Shown here: in pieces, positions 23,501 through 33,368 of the stretch
Numbering within the stretch: position 1 is the first letter of the stretch
Layout of the letters: each line of letters starts with the position of its first letter
Source of the DNA: Candidatus Omnitrophota bacterium
GTDB taxonomy: Bacteria; Omnitrophota; Gorgyraeia; Duberdicusellales; 4484-171
Reading direction: 5' to 3'
Length of the DNA: 58,822 nt
Assembly: GCA_018818105.1 (NCBI GenBank)
Contig: JAHISK010000130.1
Location: 1 to 58,822, forward strand
The notes under the pieces: model-generated
The model's input: the letters and a program-made list of their open reading frames with translations, nothing else
The model's database searches: none
Told to the model about the DNA's origin: nothing
Program-made: the position numbers and the translations under genes

Positions 23501-25009
23501 TTATAGAACTATTTTATTTATAGCGTCAAGATACGCTTTTGTTGACGCCTCTAGAATATCAGTGCTTGCGCCTCTGCCAATGGCGGTTTTATTTTTAACT
23601 TTCACCTCAACTCTTACAGAACCTTGAGCGTCTTTACCGATAGTAAGGGCATCTATCTTATAGGTGAGTAACTTCGCTTTTACTTTAGTAATTTTATCTA
23701 TAGCTTTATAACAGGCGTCTACCGGCCCATCTCCACACGATGTTGCCTGACAATCCTTTTTCTTATATTTTATTGTTACAGTTGCCTCAGGAATAATGTC
23801 TGTTCCTGTTACCACTTTTATAGAAACCAACTCATAAACTTTTTTCTTTTCTCTTGTTTCTTCCTCCGCTAAAGCGATTAAATCGTCGTCAAAAACCTCT
23901 TTCTTCTTATCAGCCAACTCTTTAAACCGTTTAAAAATATCGTCTAATCTTTCCGGCGGCAATATAAACCCTAAATCTTTTAATCTTCTCATTAAGGCAT
24001 GTCGCCCTGAATGCTTACCCAAAATAATTGAACTTTTCCCAATTCCTACGTCTTTGGGATCCATTATTTCATACGTGTCCCTTTTCTTTAAAACCGCGTC
24101 CTGATGAATCCCTGATTCATGACTAAAGGCGTTTTTTCCCACAATCGCTTTATTGGGAGGAACAACAAACCCCGTAAGGTTACTTACCAATTTTGAAGTA
24201 CGATAAATCTCTTTTGTATTAATACCGGTTATAAGATTTTTAAAAGCGTCTTTACGTGTCTTTATTGCCATGACCACTTCTTCTAAAGAAGCGTTGCCCG
24301 CCCTCTCGCCTATACCATTTACCGTACAATGGATTTGTCTTGCTCCGGCTAAAATCGCTGATAAAGAATTTGCCGCGGCTAACCCTAAATCATCATGACA
24401 ATGAATAGCAATAACCGCTTTATTGATATTAGGCACATTATTAAAAATATCGCTAATTAGCGAATAAATTTCCTGAGGATAACTGTACCCCACAGTATCG
24501 GGAATATTTATTGTACGGGCACCTTGATCAATTGCCGCCTCTACCACACGAAACAAAAAATCTCTTTGAGTCCTTGTCGCGTCTTCAGGAGAAAACTCAA
24601 CGTCATCACAAAGATTTCGCGCCATCTTAGTCGCCTTTTTGGCTAACGCCAGAATTTCACCTTCCGCCTTTTTAAACTTATACTTTAGATGTATTTTCGA
24701 CGTGGCAAGAAATATATGGATACGCCCGCTTGCCGCTTTCTTTAAAGCCTTAGCTACCGCTTCGATATCCGGGGCAAGACACCTCGCTAACCCGCATATA
24801 GCACTCTTCCTTATATTCTGCGCCACTAAACTTACCGCTTTAAAATCATCAGGGCTGGAGATAGGGAATCCCGCTTCAATAACGTCAACGCCTAACTTCT
24901 CCAACTGAAAAGCTATTTCCAGTTTTTGTTCAGACGTCAACGCCGCGCCCGGCGCCTGCTCTCCATCACGTAAAGTAGTGTCAAAAACAATAATCTTCTC
25001 TTTCTTCAT
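23501..25009 (-). CDS. leuA: 2-isopropylmalate synthase
   Basis: The protein has 502 aa, the full-length form with a regulatory C-terminal domain. It condenses 2-ketoisovalerate with acetyl-CoA, committing to leucine. Hallmarks are DTTLRDGEQAPGAALT, EAGFPISSPDDF, AIHCHDDLGLAAANSL (metal-binding HxH), GERAGNASLEEV and HSGRHAL. The last ~120 residues match the leucine-binding allosteric domain. It is distinct from the cimA product at 30.5 kb, whose TTLRDGAQTEG differs. It follows ilvC in the ilvN-ilvC-leuA unit. Confidence 0.96.
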   Translation of the reverse strand: MKKEKIIVFDTTLRDGEQAPGAALTSEQKLEIAFQLEKLGVDVIEAGFPISSPDDFKAVSLVAQNIRKSAICGLARCLAPDIEAVAKALKKAASGRIHIFLATSKIHLKYKFKKAEGEILALAKKATKMARNLCDDVEFSPEDATRTQRDFLFRVVEAAIDQGARTINIPDTVGYSYPQEIYSLISDIFNNVPNINKAVIAIHCHDDLGLAAANSLSAILAGARQIHCTVNGIGERAGNASLEEVVMAIKTRKDAFKNLITGINTKEIYRTSKLVSNLTGFVVPPNKAIVGKNAFSHESGIHQDAVLKKRDTYEIMDPKDVGIGKSSIILGKHSGRHALMRRLKDLGFILPPERLDDIFKRFKELADKKKEVFDDDLIALAEEETREKKKVYELVSIKVVTGTDIIPEATVTIKYKKKDCQATSCGDGPVDACYKAIDKITKVKAKLLTYKIDALTIGKDAQGSVRVEVKVKNKTAIGRGASTDILEASTKAYLDAINKIVL

Positions 25010-25070
25010 ATAATCTGCCCCTTCTCCAATTTTAATCTTTTACTAAACACAAACAACTAAACACTAACCA

Positions 25071-26114
25071 CTACTTAATCCACGGCATCATCTTTCGTAG
25101 TTTCTGCCCGACTTTTTCTATTAAATGTTCTTTTTCCTGGTCTCTTAATGACTTAAATCTGGGAGCGCCGGCTTTATTTTCTAAAATCCATTCTCTAGCA
25201 AACTCACCTGACTGAATTTCCGAAAGAATATTCTTCATTTCTTTCTTTGTTCCATCAGTAATAATCCGTTTACCGCGAGTTAAATCTCCATATTCAGCTG
25301 TATTAGAAACAACATGGCGCATGCCGGCTATCCCTTTAGAATAAATCAAATCTGTAATTAACTTTAATTCATGTAAACATTCAAAATAAGCTATTTCAGG
25401 CTGATACCCAGCTTCAACTAATACCTCAAACCCTTTCTGCACAAGCGCTGTAACACCGCCGCACAACACAACCTGTTCACCAAATAAATCTGTTTCAGTT
25501 TCTTCTTTAAACGTTGTTTCTAAAACTCCCGCGCGCGCTCCACCTATGGCGCCGGCGTAGGCTAAAGCAATCTCTTTTGCGGTTTTTGTCGCGTCCTGAT
25601 AAATCGCGAACAAACAAGGAACTCCTTTACCCTCCTCATACTGTTCTCTTACTAAGGCTCCCGGTCCTTTAGGCGCGACCATATATACGTCAACATCAGC
25701 CGGAGGAACTATTTGATAATACCGAATATTAAATCCATGAGAAAACCCTAACGCTTTACCTTTAGTTAAATTCGGTTTGATTGATTCTTCATAAACCTTA
25801 GGTTGAATAGTATCCTGCGTTAAAATATGAATAATATCCGCTTCTTTAGAAGCATCGACCGCGGTTTTAACTTCAAACCCATCTTTCTTAGCCTGTTCAT
25901 AATTAGGCGTTCCTTTTAATTCAGAGATAATAACTTTAATTCCTGAATCTTTAAGGTTTAAAGCCTGAGCTCTTCCCTGCGCGCCGTACCCAATAATAGC
26001 TACAGTCTTTTGCTTTAAAATACTCATGTCGACATCCTGATCATAATAAACTTTAGTTTCATTCCCCTTCATAATAACTGCTTTTAAATCTGGATCATAC
26101 ACACCTTTTGTCAT
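25071..26114 (-). CDS. ilvC: Ketol-acid reductoisomerase
   Basis: The protein has 347 aa, class I. It isomerises and reduces acetolactate or acetohydroxybutyrate for Val/Ile synthesis. An N-terminal extension of ~17 residues precedes [16 protein letters not shown]. Then come [17 protein letters not shown] (nucleotide-binding loop), [24 protein letters not shown] (metal ligands) and [11 protein letters not shown]. The ATG at 26114 has AGGAGG 9 nt upstream. It lies 116 nt after ilvN, separated by a palindrome at 26128-26222. Confidence 0.97.
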   Translation of the reverse strand: MTKGVYDPDLKAVIMKGNETKVYYDQDVDMSILKQKTVAIIGYGAQGRAQALNLKDSGIKVIISELKGTPNYEQAKKDGFEVKTAVDASKEADIIHILTQDTIQPKVYEESIKPNLTKGKALGFSHGFNIRYYQIVPPADVDVYMVAPKGPGALVREQYEEGKGVPCLFAIYQDATKTAKEIALAYAGAIGGARAGVLETTFKEETETDLFGEQVVLCGGVTALVQKGFEVLVEAGYQPEIAYFECLHELKLITDLIYSKGIAGMRHVVSNTAEYGDLTRGKRIITDGTKKEMKNILSEIQSGEFAREWILENKAGAPRFKSLRDQEKEHLIEKVGQKLRKMMPWIK

Positions 26115-26127
26115 TTCAAATCCCTCC

Positions 26128-26222
26128 TTTAATAGCGGATAGCGTTTAGCGGGTAGCGTATAGAAAATCTAAAAATATTCTTCTCTATTTACTCTATACA
26201 CTATGCGCTATACGCTAAAATA
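26128..26222. repeat. Imperfect palindrome of TAGCGGATAGCGTTTAGCGG words
   Basis: The left arm (ATAGCGGATAGCGTTTAGCGGGTAGCGTATAG) pairs with the right arm (CTATACACTATGCGCTATACGCTA) around an AT-rich centre in the ilvN-ilvC gap. Confidence 0.75.
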
Positions 26223-26230
26223 AAATGTTT

Positions 26231-26704
26231 TCATTTCCCAATAGCAAGCCTACCCGTCCGTGCTAACTCCTGTACACCTAATTTTCTTAATTCTTTTAAG
26301 ATATCATCAATATTATGCCGATCAGCGCGAATTTCTAGAATATAATAATTGACCGCGTCTTCAACGATTTCCACAGGATATTTCTTAACAAGATTATCAA
26401 TAACCTCCCTGTCTTTTTTATTTTTATCTATTTTCGCTAAAAACAACTCTTTATCAATATACTCGCGCTTGGTAAAATCTACAACCTGAATTACATCTAT
26501 CAATTTGTTTAATTGCTTCTTTATTTGTTCTAAGATTTTTTCATCAGAAGTGTCAACCACAATTGTCATACATGAAACGGTTGAATCTTGAGTCTCTCCT
26601 ACCGCTAACGACTCAATATTATAACCTCGAGCGCTAAACAAAGAAGCAATCCTCGCTAAAACTCCAAACTTATTTTCAACTAATGCCTGAATTGTATGTT
26701 TCAT
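26231..26704 (-). CDS. ilvN: Acetolactate synthase small (regulatory) subunit
   Basis: The protein has 157 aa from the ATG at 26704, which has AGGAGG 6 nt upstream. Twenty-three upstream codons are rejected as leader. The ACT domain (TIQALVENKFGVLARIASLFSARGYNIESLAVG) gives valine feedback control of IlvB, and a C-terminal ALS_ss_C-like domain follows (VEIVEDAVNYYILEIR). The partner ilvB is 2 kb away, with the HD-GYP gene lying between them, which is unusual. Confidence 0.95.
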   Translation of the reverse strand: MKHTIQALVENKFGVLARIASLFSARGYNIESLAVGETQDSTVSCMTIVVDTSDEKILEQIKKQLNKLIDVIQVVDFTKREYIDKELFLAKIDKNKKDREVIDNLVKKYPVEIVEDAVNYYILEIRADRHNIDDILKELRKLGVQELARTGRLAIGK

Positions 26705-26754
26705 TTTTATCCTCCTAATGACCACATGGGTATTGTCAAAAATATTAATCTTCT

Positions 26755-26925
26755 CCCTCAGAGAAAATATCAAATATTAAAAAGCAAATATCAAAACGAC
26801 ATATTAAATTGTAAAATTACTAAAAAACTTAAAACTCTATCTTTTCTGCTTTTTGTTAAAATACATCTTTTCTTCATTTTGATTTTTACATTGTCATTTT
26901 GCCCTTTAATATTTAATCTTTGATT
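26755..26925. repeat. Imperfect palindrome (family P2)
   Basis: The left arm (AAATATTAAAAAGCAAATATCAAAACGACATATTAAATTGTAAAATTA) pairs with the right arm (TTTTTACATTGTCATTTTGCCCTTTAATATTTAATCTTTGATTT). The same sequence recurs at 52430-52560. It is preceded by GGTATTGTCAAAA at 26729-26741. Confidence 0.75.
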
Positions 26926-26930
26926 TACTC

Positions 26931-28370
26931 CTATATTTGCCTATCATCTATTATTTTAAAAAGAGTCTTTACTACCCTGTCATCAACTTTGCCTTTCCGG
27001 ACTAAACTTTGTAACTCTTTTTTTATTGCGGTAACTTTCAAAGCTTTTCTATACGGCCTATTCGTAGCTAACGCGTTATAAATATCAGCTACCGTTAAAA
27101 TCCTTGTAATCAACGAAATCCCATCCCCTTTTAATCCATCAGGATATCCTGATCCATCCAACATTTCATGATGATGCCTTATGGGATCAAGTAAATGCTG
27201 AAACGTTTTTAACGGCCTAACAATACTTTCCCCAATAGTCGGGTGTTTCACCATGACTTCTTTCTCTTGAGGAGACAACCCACTTTCCTTCTTTAAAATG
27301 TTATCAGCTATCCCTATTTTACCTAAATCATGCAGCCGGGAAGCGTCGCGTAAAGTCAACAGATCCTCTTCTGATAAGCCCATCTCTTTTCCTATTTCAA
27401 CCGCGCGTTCACCCACGCTTTCAGAATGCCCCTGGGAATAAGGATCTTTAGCTTCTACCGCTAAAGCAAGAGCGGCAATAGTTTCAAAGTGTGTTCTTTC
27501 TATATCCCGATTTAGATTAAGATTTTCAAAAGAAATAGCCATCTGATAACTCAAGTTAGAAATCATCTTCAACTCGTCTTCACTAAAATTAGTCCCAGTT
27601 TTCTTGCCGCTTAAACAAAGAACGCCCCATACTTTTTCATGAAAAATTAATGGAGTACAAACCAATGGCGACCCTAACACCTTATCATTTCCTTCTTCTT
27701 TCTCTAAGGCAGGAATAAATAAAGTCTTCTTCTCATTCACCGCCCAGTTAATCGATGAATTAGCTAACCTTATAATCTCTTCCGACGAAATATCCGCGAA
27801 CCCCACAGACGCCTTAACCTCTGGACATTCTTCGCCAAAAGAAAAAATAACGCCTTTTTCTGTACCTAAAGCCTCCACCGCGGTTTCCAAAATCAATTGA
27901 ATGAGCAAATCAAAATTTTCGACAGATGCTAACGCTTTACCAACTTTAGAAAGAACTTCATGCAACTTTTTCTTTGTATACTCTAACTCTCTAATATTAC
28001 CTTCCAGCTTTCTAAAAACTTCGCCAAACGCTTTAGCTAACTCCGCGGTTTCTCCTTCACCTTTTGCTAAATCTAAAATAACTTTTTCATCTACTTTCTC
28101 AAATAACGCTTTTTTTAAATTACTGCTTAAAATAACTATCTTTTTCAAGGAATTTCGTACTCCGAAAAACCCCAAAATCGAGACAACAGCAACGCCTAAA
28201 GTAAACCAGGTAAGCTGTTCTCTATTAACTATTATAGTTTCATCACCTTTATACTGAGTAAAAAGGTAAAACAACAAGATTAAAGGCGTAACAGAAAAAG
28301 CAAAAAAGAATATTGTAAACCGCCTTAATAAAAAACTCGACCCTACAATTCCTGAGATTCTCTTCCCCAT
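26931..28370 (-). CDS. GAF and HD-GYP domain protein (c-di-GMP phosphodiesterase-like)
   Basis: The protein has 479 aa. Two N-terminal membrane helices span about residues 18-40 and 52-68. A HAMP-like or coiled helical segment (VDEKVILDLAKGEGETAELAKAFGEVFRKLEG) follows, then a GAF domain at ~130-285 (ALGTEKGVIFSFGEECPEV, GVLCLSGKKTG). An HD-GYP domain fills ~290-479: LALAVEAKDPYSQGHS, RLHDLGKIGIADNIL, HPTIGESIV, IRHHHEMLDGSGYPDGLKG and VADIYNAL. The metal ligands and the GYP motif are intact, so activity on c-di-GMP is plausible. It sits between ilvB and ilvN. Confidence 0.92.
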   Translation of the reverse strand: MGKRISGIVGSSFLLRRFTIFFFAFSVTPLILLFYLFTQYKGDETIIVNREQLTWFTLGVAVVSILGFFGVRNSLKKIVILSSNLKKALFEKVDEKVILDLAKGEGETAELAKAFGEVFRKLEGNIRELEYTKKKLHEVLSKVGKALASVENFDLLIQLILETAVEALGTEKGVIFSFGEECPEVKASVGFADISSEEIIRLANSSINWAVNEKKTLFIPALEKEEGNDKVLGSPLVCTPLIFHEKVWGVLCLSGKKTGTNFSEDELKMISNLSYQMAISFENLNLNRDIERTHFETIAALALAVEAKDPYSQGHSESVGERAVEIGKEMGLSEEDLLTLRDASRLHDLGKIGIADNILKKESGLSPQEKEVMVKHPTIGESIVRPLKTFQHLLDPIRHHHEMLDGSGYPDGLKGDGISLITRILTVADIYNALATNRPYRKALKVTAIKKELQSLVRKGKVDDRVVKTLFKIIDDRQI

Positions 28371-28383
28371 CTGTTTTTCGCTT

Positions 28384-28645
28384 CCTTAAATTCCAAATTA
28401 CAAGCACCAAATTACAAATAAATCTCAATATCCAATGACCTAAATTCAAAACGATACAATAACTTTTCTGTTTCGGTCATTTGGTAATTCGAATTTGTAA
28501 TTTATTTGTTATTTGTAATTTGTTATTTTCATACATTACCCATATATGTTCAAACCAATATAGAAAATATTTATGTTTCGGTCATTTGAATTTGATTTTT
28601 GTAAATTATTTGTTATTTGGTGCTTGTAATTTGTCATTTTAATCT
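28384..28645. repeat. Imperfect palindromic repeat (family P1) with a duplicated right arm
   Basis: The left arm AAATTCCAAATTACAAGCACCAAATTACAAAT pairs with the right arm ...GTAATTTATTTGTTATTTGTAATTTGTTATTTTC. A second right arm (TTATTTGTTATTTGGTGCTTGTAATTTGTCATTTT) follows at 28597-28645. Fills the ilvB-HD-GYP gap. Confidence 0.8.
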
Positions 28646-28664
28646 TTCTTCTTTCGTCCCTCGC

Positions 28665-30347
28665 CTATGCCATCCCGCCAATCATACGGCTAATAGCTTC
28701 CCCCGCGGGAACCATAGGAAACACATTCTCTTCTTCCTCAATTAAAAAATCAGCAAATACCGGCCCCTTATGCTTAAGAATATCCGCCACAGCACCGATA
28801 ACATCTTTCTTTTTTTCAACTTTCACGCCCTTTACTCCATATCCAGAAGCTACCTTAACAAAATCGGGATTGTTTAAAGTCGTCCCTGAATAACGGCGGT
28901 TATAAAAAAGTTCCTGCCACTGCCTAACCATGCCCAAGTAACCATTATTAAGAATAACTACTTTTACGCCTATGTTATAACTTGCTACTGTCGCTAATTC
29001 TTGAATATTCATCTGAATAGACCCATCTCCAGCGATTACCACTACTTCTTTTTGGGGATTAGCAATTTTAGCGCCAATGGCGGCGGGAAACCCATATCCC
29101 ATTGTTCCCAACCCACCACTAGAAAGAAAATGCCGCGGAAAATCATACTGGTAAAACTGAGCCGCCCACATTTGGTTTTGTCCAACTTCAGTAACAATAA
29201 TAGCTTGCCCCTTCGTTTGGTTATAAATCTCCTCAATAATAGCTTGAGGTTTAATTTTGCCGTCTTTTTCTTTTTTATATTTAAGAGGATATTTTTTCTT
29301 CCAATCTCCAACTTGTTTCTGCCATTTGCCACAAGCCTTAAGTTGACAAGAAGCAAGTTCCTCATTAAGCTGTCCCAAAATGTTCTTAGCGTCACCTACT
29401 ATAGGCACATCAACTTTTATATTTTTACTTATCGATGTCGGATCTATATCAATATGAATTATTTTTGCTTGCGGCGCGAACTCAGAAACTTTGCCGGTAA
29501 CTCTATCGTCAAACCTACATCCAACAGAAATCAAAAGGTCACATTCTGTTATTGCCATGTTAGCGTAAACTGTACCATGCATCCCCGGCATACCTAATGA
29601 TAACTCATGAGTAGAAGGAAATCCTCCCATCCCCATTAAAGTAGTAGTAACCGGCGCGTTTATCTTTTCCGCGAACTTAAATAACTCGTCAGTTACGTTA
29701 GAAATAATTACTCCGCCGCCGGCGATAATACATGGTTTCTTACTATCGCGAATAACTTTAACTGCCTTCTTAATCTGGCCAGGATGACCAAAATAAGTCG
29801 GCTTATAACTTCTTAAATCTACCTCCCCTGAATAATCAAACTCTGCTGTCTGCGTCTGTATATCTACAGGCAAATCTATTACTACAGGCCCAGGGCGACC
29901 GCTCCTTGCTAAATAAAAAGCTTCTTTAACTGTCGGCGCTAAATCTTTTATATCTTTTATTAAATAATTATGTTTAGATATAGAACGAGTAACACCGATA
30001 ACATCTGCCTCCTGAAAAGCGTCGTTTCCAATTAAAGATGTTTTTACCTGCCCAGTTATAGCAATAAGGGGTACTGAATCCATATGCGCTGTAGCAATAC
30101 CCGTAGCCAAATTTGTCGCGCCTGGTCCGCTAGTAGCAAGACATACTCCTACTTTTCCTGAAGATCGAGCATATCCATCAGCAGCATGAACCGCTGCCTG
30201 CTCATGACGCGTTAAGAAAAAATTTATAGGCGCGTCATATAAAAAATCGAATATAGGAATAACTGATCCGCCGGGATATCCAAAAATATGTTCAACGCCT
30301 TCTTTTATAAGCGCTTGTCCTAAAATATTCGCACCGTTAATCTTCAT
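28665..30347 (-). CDS. ilvB: Acetolactate synthase large subunit
   Basis: The protein has 560 aa, a typical length. It is ThDP- and FAD-dependent and makes acetolactate from pyruvate, or acetohydroxybutyrate. Hallmarks are ILGQALIKEGVEHIFGYPGGSVIPI (with the catalytic Glu in RHEQAAVHAADGYARSSGKVGVC), TSGPGATNLATGIATAHMDS, the ThDP motif GDGSIQMNIQELATVASYNIGVKVVILNN, and the C-terminal EEENVFPMVPAG. It lies 151 nt downstream of cimA. Confidence 0.97.
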   Translation of the reverse strand: MKINGANILGQALIKEGVEHIFGYPGGSVIPIFDFLYDAPINFFLTRHEQAAVHAADGYARSSGKVGVCLATSGPGATNLATGIATAHMDSVPLIAITGQVKTSLIGNDAFQEADVIGVTRSISKHNYLIKDIKDLAPTVKEAFYLARSGRPGPVVIDLPVDIQTQTAEFDYSGEVDLRSYKPTYFGHPGQIKKAVKVIRDSKKPCIIAGGGVIISNVTDELFKFAEKINAPVTTTLMGMGGFPSTHELSLGMPGMHGTVYANMAITECDLLISVGCRFDDRVTGKVSEFAPQAKIIHIDIDPTSISKNIKVDVPIVGDAKNILGQLNEELASCQLKACGKWQKQVGDWKKKYPLKYKKEKDGKIKPQAIIEEIYNQTKGQAIIVTEVGQNQMWAAQFYQYDFPRHFLSSGGLGTMGYGFPAAIGAKIANPQKEVVVIAGDGSIQMNIQELATVASYNIGVKVVILNNGYLGMVRQWQELFYNRRYSGTTLNNPDFVKVASGYGVKGVKVEKKKDVIGAVADILKHKGPVFADFLIEEEENVFPMVPAGEAISRMIGGMA

Positions 30348-30497
30348 TTAATTAATCCTCCTTACCTCTTATCTTCCCATCTTTCATATGAAAAAATGGT
30401 CTTTATTACTATTTTTAAAATTATACCATTAACCTCAAAAAACACAATGAAACGTTTAGATTAACGATAATTTTACTGATATTAACAAAATGGCAGG

Positions 30498-32069
30498 CTA
30501 TTTTTTCAAGTCTTTTAGGAGTTTATACTCTACAGAATCAACCAGCGCTTCCCAAGATGCTTCGATAATGTTTTCCGACACGCCAATTGTCGTCCAATTT
30601 TCATTCTCATCCTGAGATTCAATTAGTACTCTAACCTTGGCGGCTGTACCACTTTTTTCATCTAAAACTCTTACTTTAAAATCAGTCAGGTGCATATTAG
30701 ATACCGCCGGATAAAAGCGCTGTAAAGCTTTTCTCAACGCGTTATCTAAAGCGTTTACAGGGCCGTCGCCTTCGGCAGCAGTATGCTCTAAGCTATCATT
30801 TATCTTAAGTTTTATTGTCGCCTCCGAAATCAACTCGTTGTTCTCTCTCTTCTCCACACTAACTTTAAACCCATGTAATTCAAAAAATTTCTTATATTTT
30901 TTAAACTCTCGCTGTAAAATCAATTTAAACGAACCTTCCGCGGCCTCAAATTGATACCCCTGCGCTTCTAAATCTTTGATAAGCGTATATATTTTCTTAG
31001 CCTTTTCGCTTTTCTTATCTAACTGAAAATCTAATTCTTTAGCTTTAGCAACTAACGTCGATTTCCCAGCCATTTCAGATACGACAAACTTCCTTTTGTT
31101 CCCTACTAAAATCGGATCTAGATGCTCATAGGCTAACGGGTTTTTTATTACCGCGTCAATATGAATACCACCTTTATGAGCGAAAGCGCTTTTACCGGTA
31201 AAAGGTTGATTATCATGAGCAACCATATTGCTTACTTCACTCACGTACCGCGCTATTTTAGTTAAATCTTCCATACCTTTAGCAGAAATAATGTCATACC
31301 CCATCTTAAGCTGTAGAATTCCAATAATAGGGATCAAATCAGCGTTGCCGCATCTCTCGCCATACCCATTAATCGTTCCCTGAATTTGAACGCAGCCTTC
31401 TTCTATACAGCTTATAGAGTTAGCCACAGCTAACCCTAAATCATTATGACAATGTATACCAAACTGATTTTGTCCTATTTTTTCTTTAACCTCACTTACA
31501 ATCTTCTTCATCTCCCAAGTAAGAGTCCCGCCGTTAGTATCACAAAAAACAACCAAATCAGTCCCAGCATCTAACGCCGCGGTTATTGTCTTTAACGCGT
31601 ATTCAGGATTTGCTTTATATCCATCAAAAAAATGCTCAGCGTCATAAAAAACTTTTTTACCTTTCTTTTTTAAAAACCGCGCGCTATCAGAAATTATCTT
31701 CAAATTATCTTCTAGTTTTATCTTTAAGACTTCTTTTACATGCAAATCCCAAGTTTTACCGAAAATAATAACGTATTCTGTATCGGCCTCAATTAAACTA
31801 ATAAGATTCTTATCTTTAGCGGCAGGATTTATCGGATGCGCCGTTGACCCAAAAGGAACCAACTTTGATTTCTTTAACTTTTGCTTTTTAAAGTAATTAA
31901 ATAACTCTTTTGCTTTTGGATTAGAAAAAGGCCAGCCGCCTTCAATAAAATGAACACCGAATTCATCCAGACGCTTAGCAATATTAATTTGATCCTGCAT
32001 AGAATAAGAAATCCCTTCAGTCTGAGCCCCATCCCGTAAAGTTGTATCGTAAATAAAAACTTTCTTCAT
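30498..32069 (-). CDS. cimA: Citramalate synthase
   Basis: The protein has 523 aa. It condenses pyruvate and acetyl-CoA to (R)-citramalate, a threonine-independent route to 2-ketobutyrate for isoleucine. It matches the citramalate synthase type: YDTTLRDGAQTEGISYSMQDQINIAKRLDEFG, IEGGWPFSNPKA, FDAEH-like YDAEHFFDGYKANPEYAL and IHCHNDLGLAVAN. The C-terminal domain is related to the LeuA regulatory fold (EGDGPVNALDNALRKAL). It is 77 nt after lysC in the apgM-lysC-cimA order. Confidence 0.94.
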   Translation of the reverse strand: MKKVFIYDTTLRDGAQTEGISYSMQDQINIAKRLDEFGVHFIEGGWPFSNPKAKELFNYFKKQKLKKSKLVPFGSTAHPINPAAKDKNLISLIEADTEYVIIFGKTWDLHVKEVLKIKLEDNLKIISDSARFLKKKGKKVFYDAEHFFDGYKANPEYALKTITAALDAGTDLVVFCDTNGGTLTWEMKKIVSEVKEKIGQNQFGIHCHNDLGLAVANSISCIEEGCVQIQGTINGYGERCGNADLIPIIGILQLKMGYDIISAKGMEDLTKIARYVSEVSNMVAHDNQPFTGKSAFAHKGGIHIDAVIKNPLAYEHLDPILVGNKRKFVVSEMAGKSTLVAKAKELDFQLDKKSEKAKKIYTLIKDLEAQGYQFEAAEGSFKLILQREFKKYKKFFELHGFKVSVEKRENNELISEATIKLKINDSLEHTAAEGDGPVNALDNALRKALQRFYPAVSNMHLTDFKVRVLDEKSGTAAKVRVLIESQDENENWTTIGVSENIIEASWEALVDSVEYKLLKDLKK

Positions 32070-32148
32070 ATCTCGTATCCTTTCAAATATTCTTCGTCTA
32101 TTATACCATCAAGCTGATGATAGTAACAGTTTTAGCTACCTTTCTTAG

Positions 32149-33366
32149 TTATTTTTTCAAAGCAAACACTGAATGAAGAACTTTCAACGCTGCTTTTCCT
32201 GAACTTTTTTTAACCACGCAAGAAATACTTATTTCCGACGTAGAAATCATATCTATATTAATCTTATTTTTTGCTAAAGCCGCAAAACATTTCGCGGCAA
32301 CGCCGGAATGAGATTTCATGCCAACGCCAACGACAGAAACTTTAGCGATATTCTCATCAGACAACACTTCTCCCGCTCCGACTTTTTGAGCGATTTGTTT
32401 AGATATTCTAATTGTTTTAGATACACTTGATTTAGGTACAGTAAAAGAGATATCCGTTATCTTCTTATGGCTTACGTTTTGAACAATCATATCAACATTA
32501 ATATTCGCCGAAGCTAGTTTATCAAATATCTTGGCAGCAATCCCCGGTTTATCGGAAAGATTACAAACCGTTATTTTAGCTTCATTCTCAGCAAGAGTTA
32601 CGCCTCTTACTACTGACTCTTCGATATAGGGCGCCTTTTCCATAATTATAGTACCCTCCTTTTTAGAAAAACTACTTCGCACATGCAAAGGAATATTAAA
32701 CTTTTTCGCGACTTCAACAGCTCTAGTCTGCATCACCTGCGCTCCTCTAGCGGCAAGCTCAAGCATTTCATCAAAGGTTATATACTCTATTTTCTTCGCT
32801 TCGGGAATAAGCCGCGGATCGGCAGTGTAAATTCCTTCAACATCAGTATAAATCTCACACATATCCGCGCCCGTTGCTACCGCTAATGCCACCGCGCTTA
32901 AATCAGACCCACCTCTGCCTAAAGTCGTTATTTCTAAAGCGGTACTTACCCCCTGGAACCCCGCGATAATAACAACTCTCTTCTGTTTCAGCTCTTTTTT
33001 AATACGTTCAGTCTCAATTTTTAAAATCTTTGCTTGAGTATGATAAGTATCTGTAATTATGCCTATCTGCTGACCGGTAAAAGATATCGCGTCAATACCT
33101 TTCTTATGCAAAGCCATTGCTAAAAGAGCGCTTGAAATCTGTTCTCCCGTAGAAATTAACATATCCATTTCTCTATTAGAAGGAGAAGAATTTATTTGTT
33201 CGGATAAACTAAGCAGATTATCAGTAGTATCGCCCATCGCAGAAACTACTATTACTAACCGATCTCCCCTCTTAACATAGAAAGCAATTCTATTTGCTAC
33301 ATTTTTAAGCTTTTTCACATTAGCTACAGAACTGCCGCCGTATTTCTGTACAATTAATTTACCCAT
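32149..33366 (-). CDS. lysC: Aspartate kinase
   Basis: The protein has 405 aa, a monofunctional enzyme. It phosphorylates aspartate, the first step to Lys/Thr/Met. Hallmarks are VQKYGGSSVANVKKLKN, VVSAMGDTTD, STGEQISSALLAMAL, GRGGSDLSAVALA and the CEIYTDVEGIYTADPR loop. Two ACT domains fill the C-terminal third (KITVCNLSDKPGIAAKIF; KVSVVGVGMKSHSGVAAKCF) for feedback inhibition. Its ATG lies 2 nt after the stop of the PGAM-superfamily gene. Confidence 0.96.
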   Translation of the reverse strand: MGKLIVQKYGGSSVANVKKLKNVANRIAFYVKRGDRLVIVVSAMGDTTDNLLSLSEQINSSPSNREMDMLISTGEQISSALLAMALHKKGIDAISFTGQQIGIITDTYHTQAKILKIETERIKKELKQKRVVIIAGFQGVSTALEITTLGRGGSDLSAVALAVATGADMCEIYTDVEGIYTADPRLIPEAKKIEYITFDEMLELAARGAQVMQTRAVEVAKKFNIPLHVRSSFSKKEGTIIMEKAPYIEESVVRGVTLAENEAKITVCNLSDKPGIAAKIFDKLASANINVDMIVQNVSHKKITDISFTVPKSSVSKTIRISKQIAQKVGAGEVLSDENIAKVSVVGVGMKSHSGVAAKCFAALAKNKINIDMISTSEISISCVVKKSSGKAALKVLHSVFALKK

Positions 33367-33368
33367 AT

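Noticed and set aside
29001..29597. 198-codon plus-strand frame opposite ilvB
   Set aside because: Antisense shadow of ilvB, without a recognised motif or start signal.
30348..30497. T-box, leader peptide or riboswitch upstream of ilvB
   Set aside because: No conserved T-box or riboswitch sequence or convincing attenuator stem was found in the ilvB leader or before lysC.
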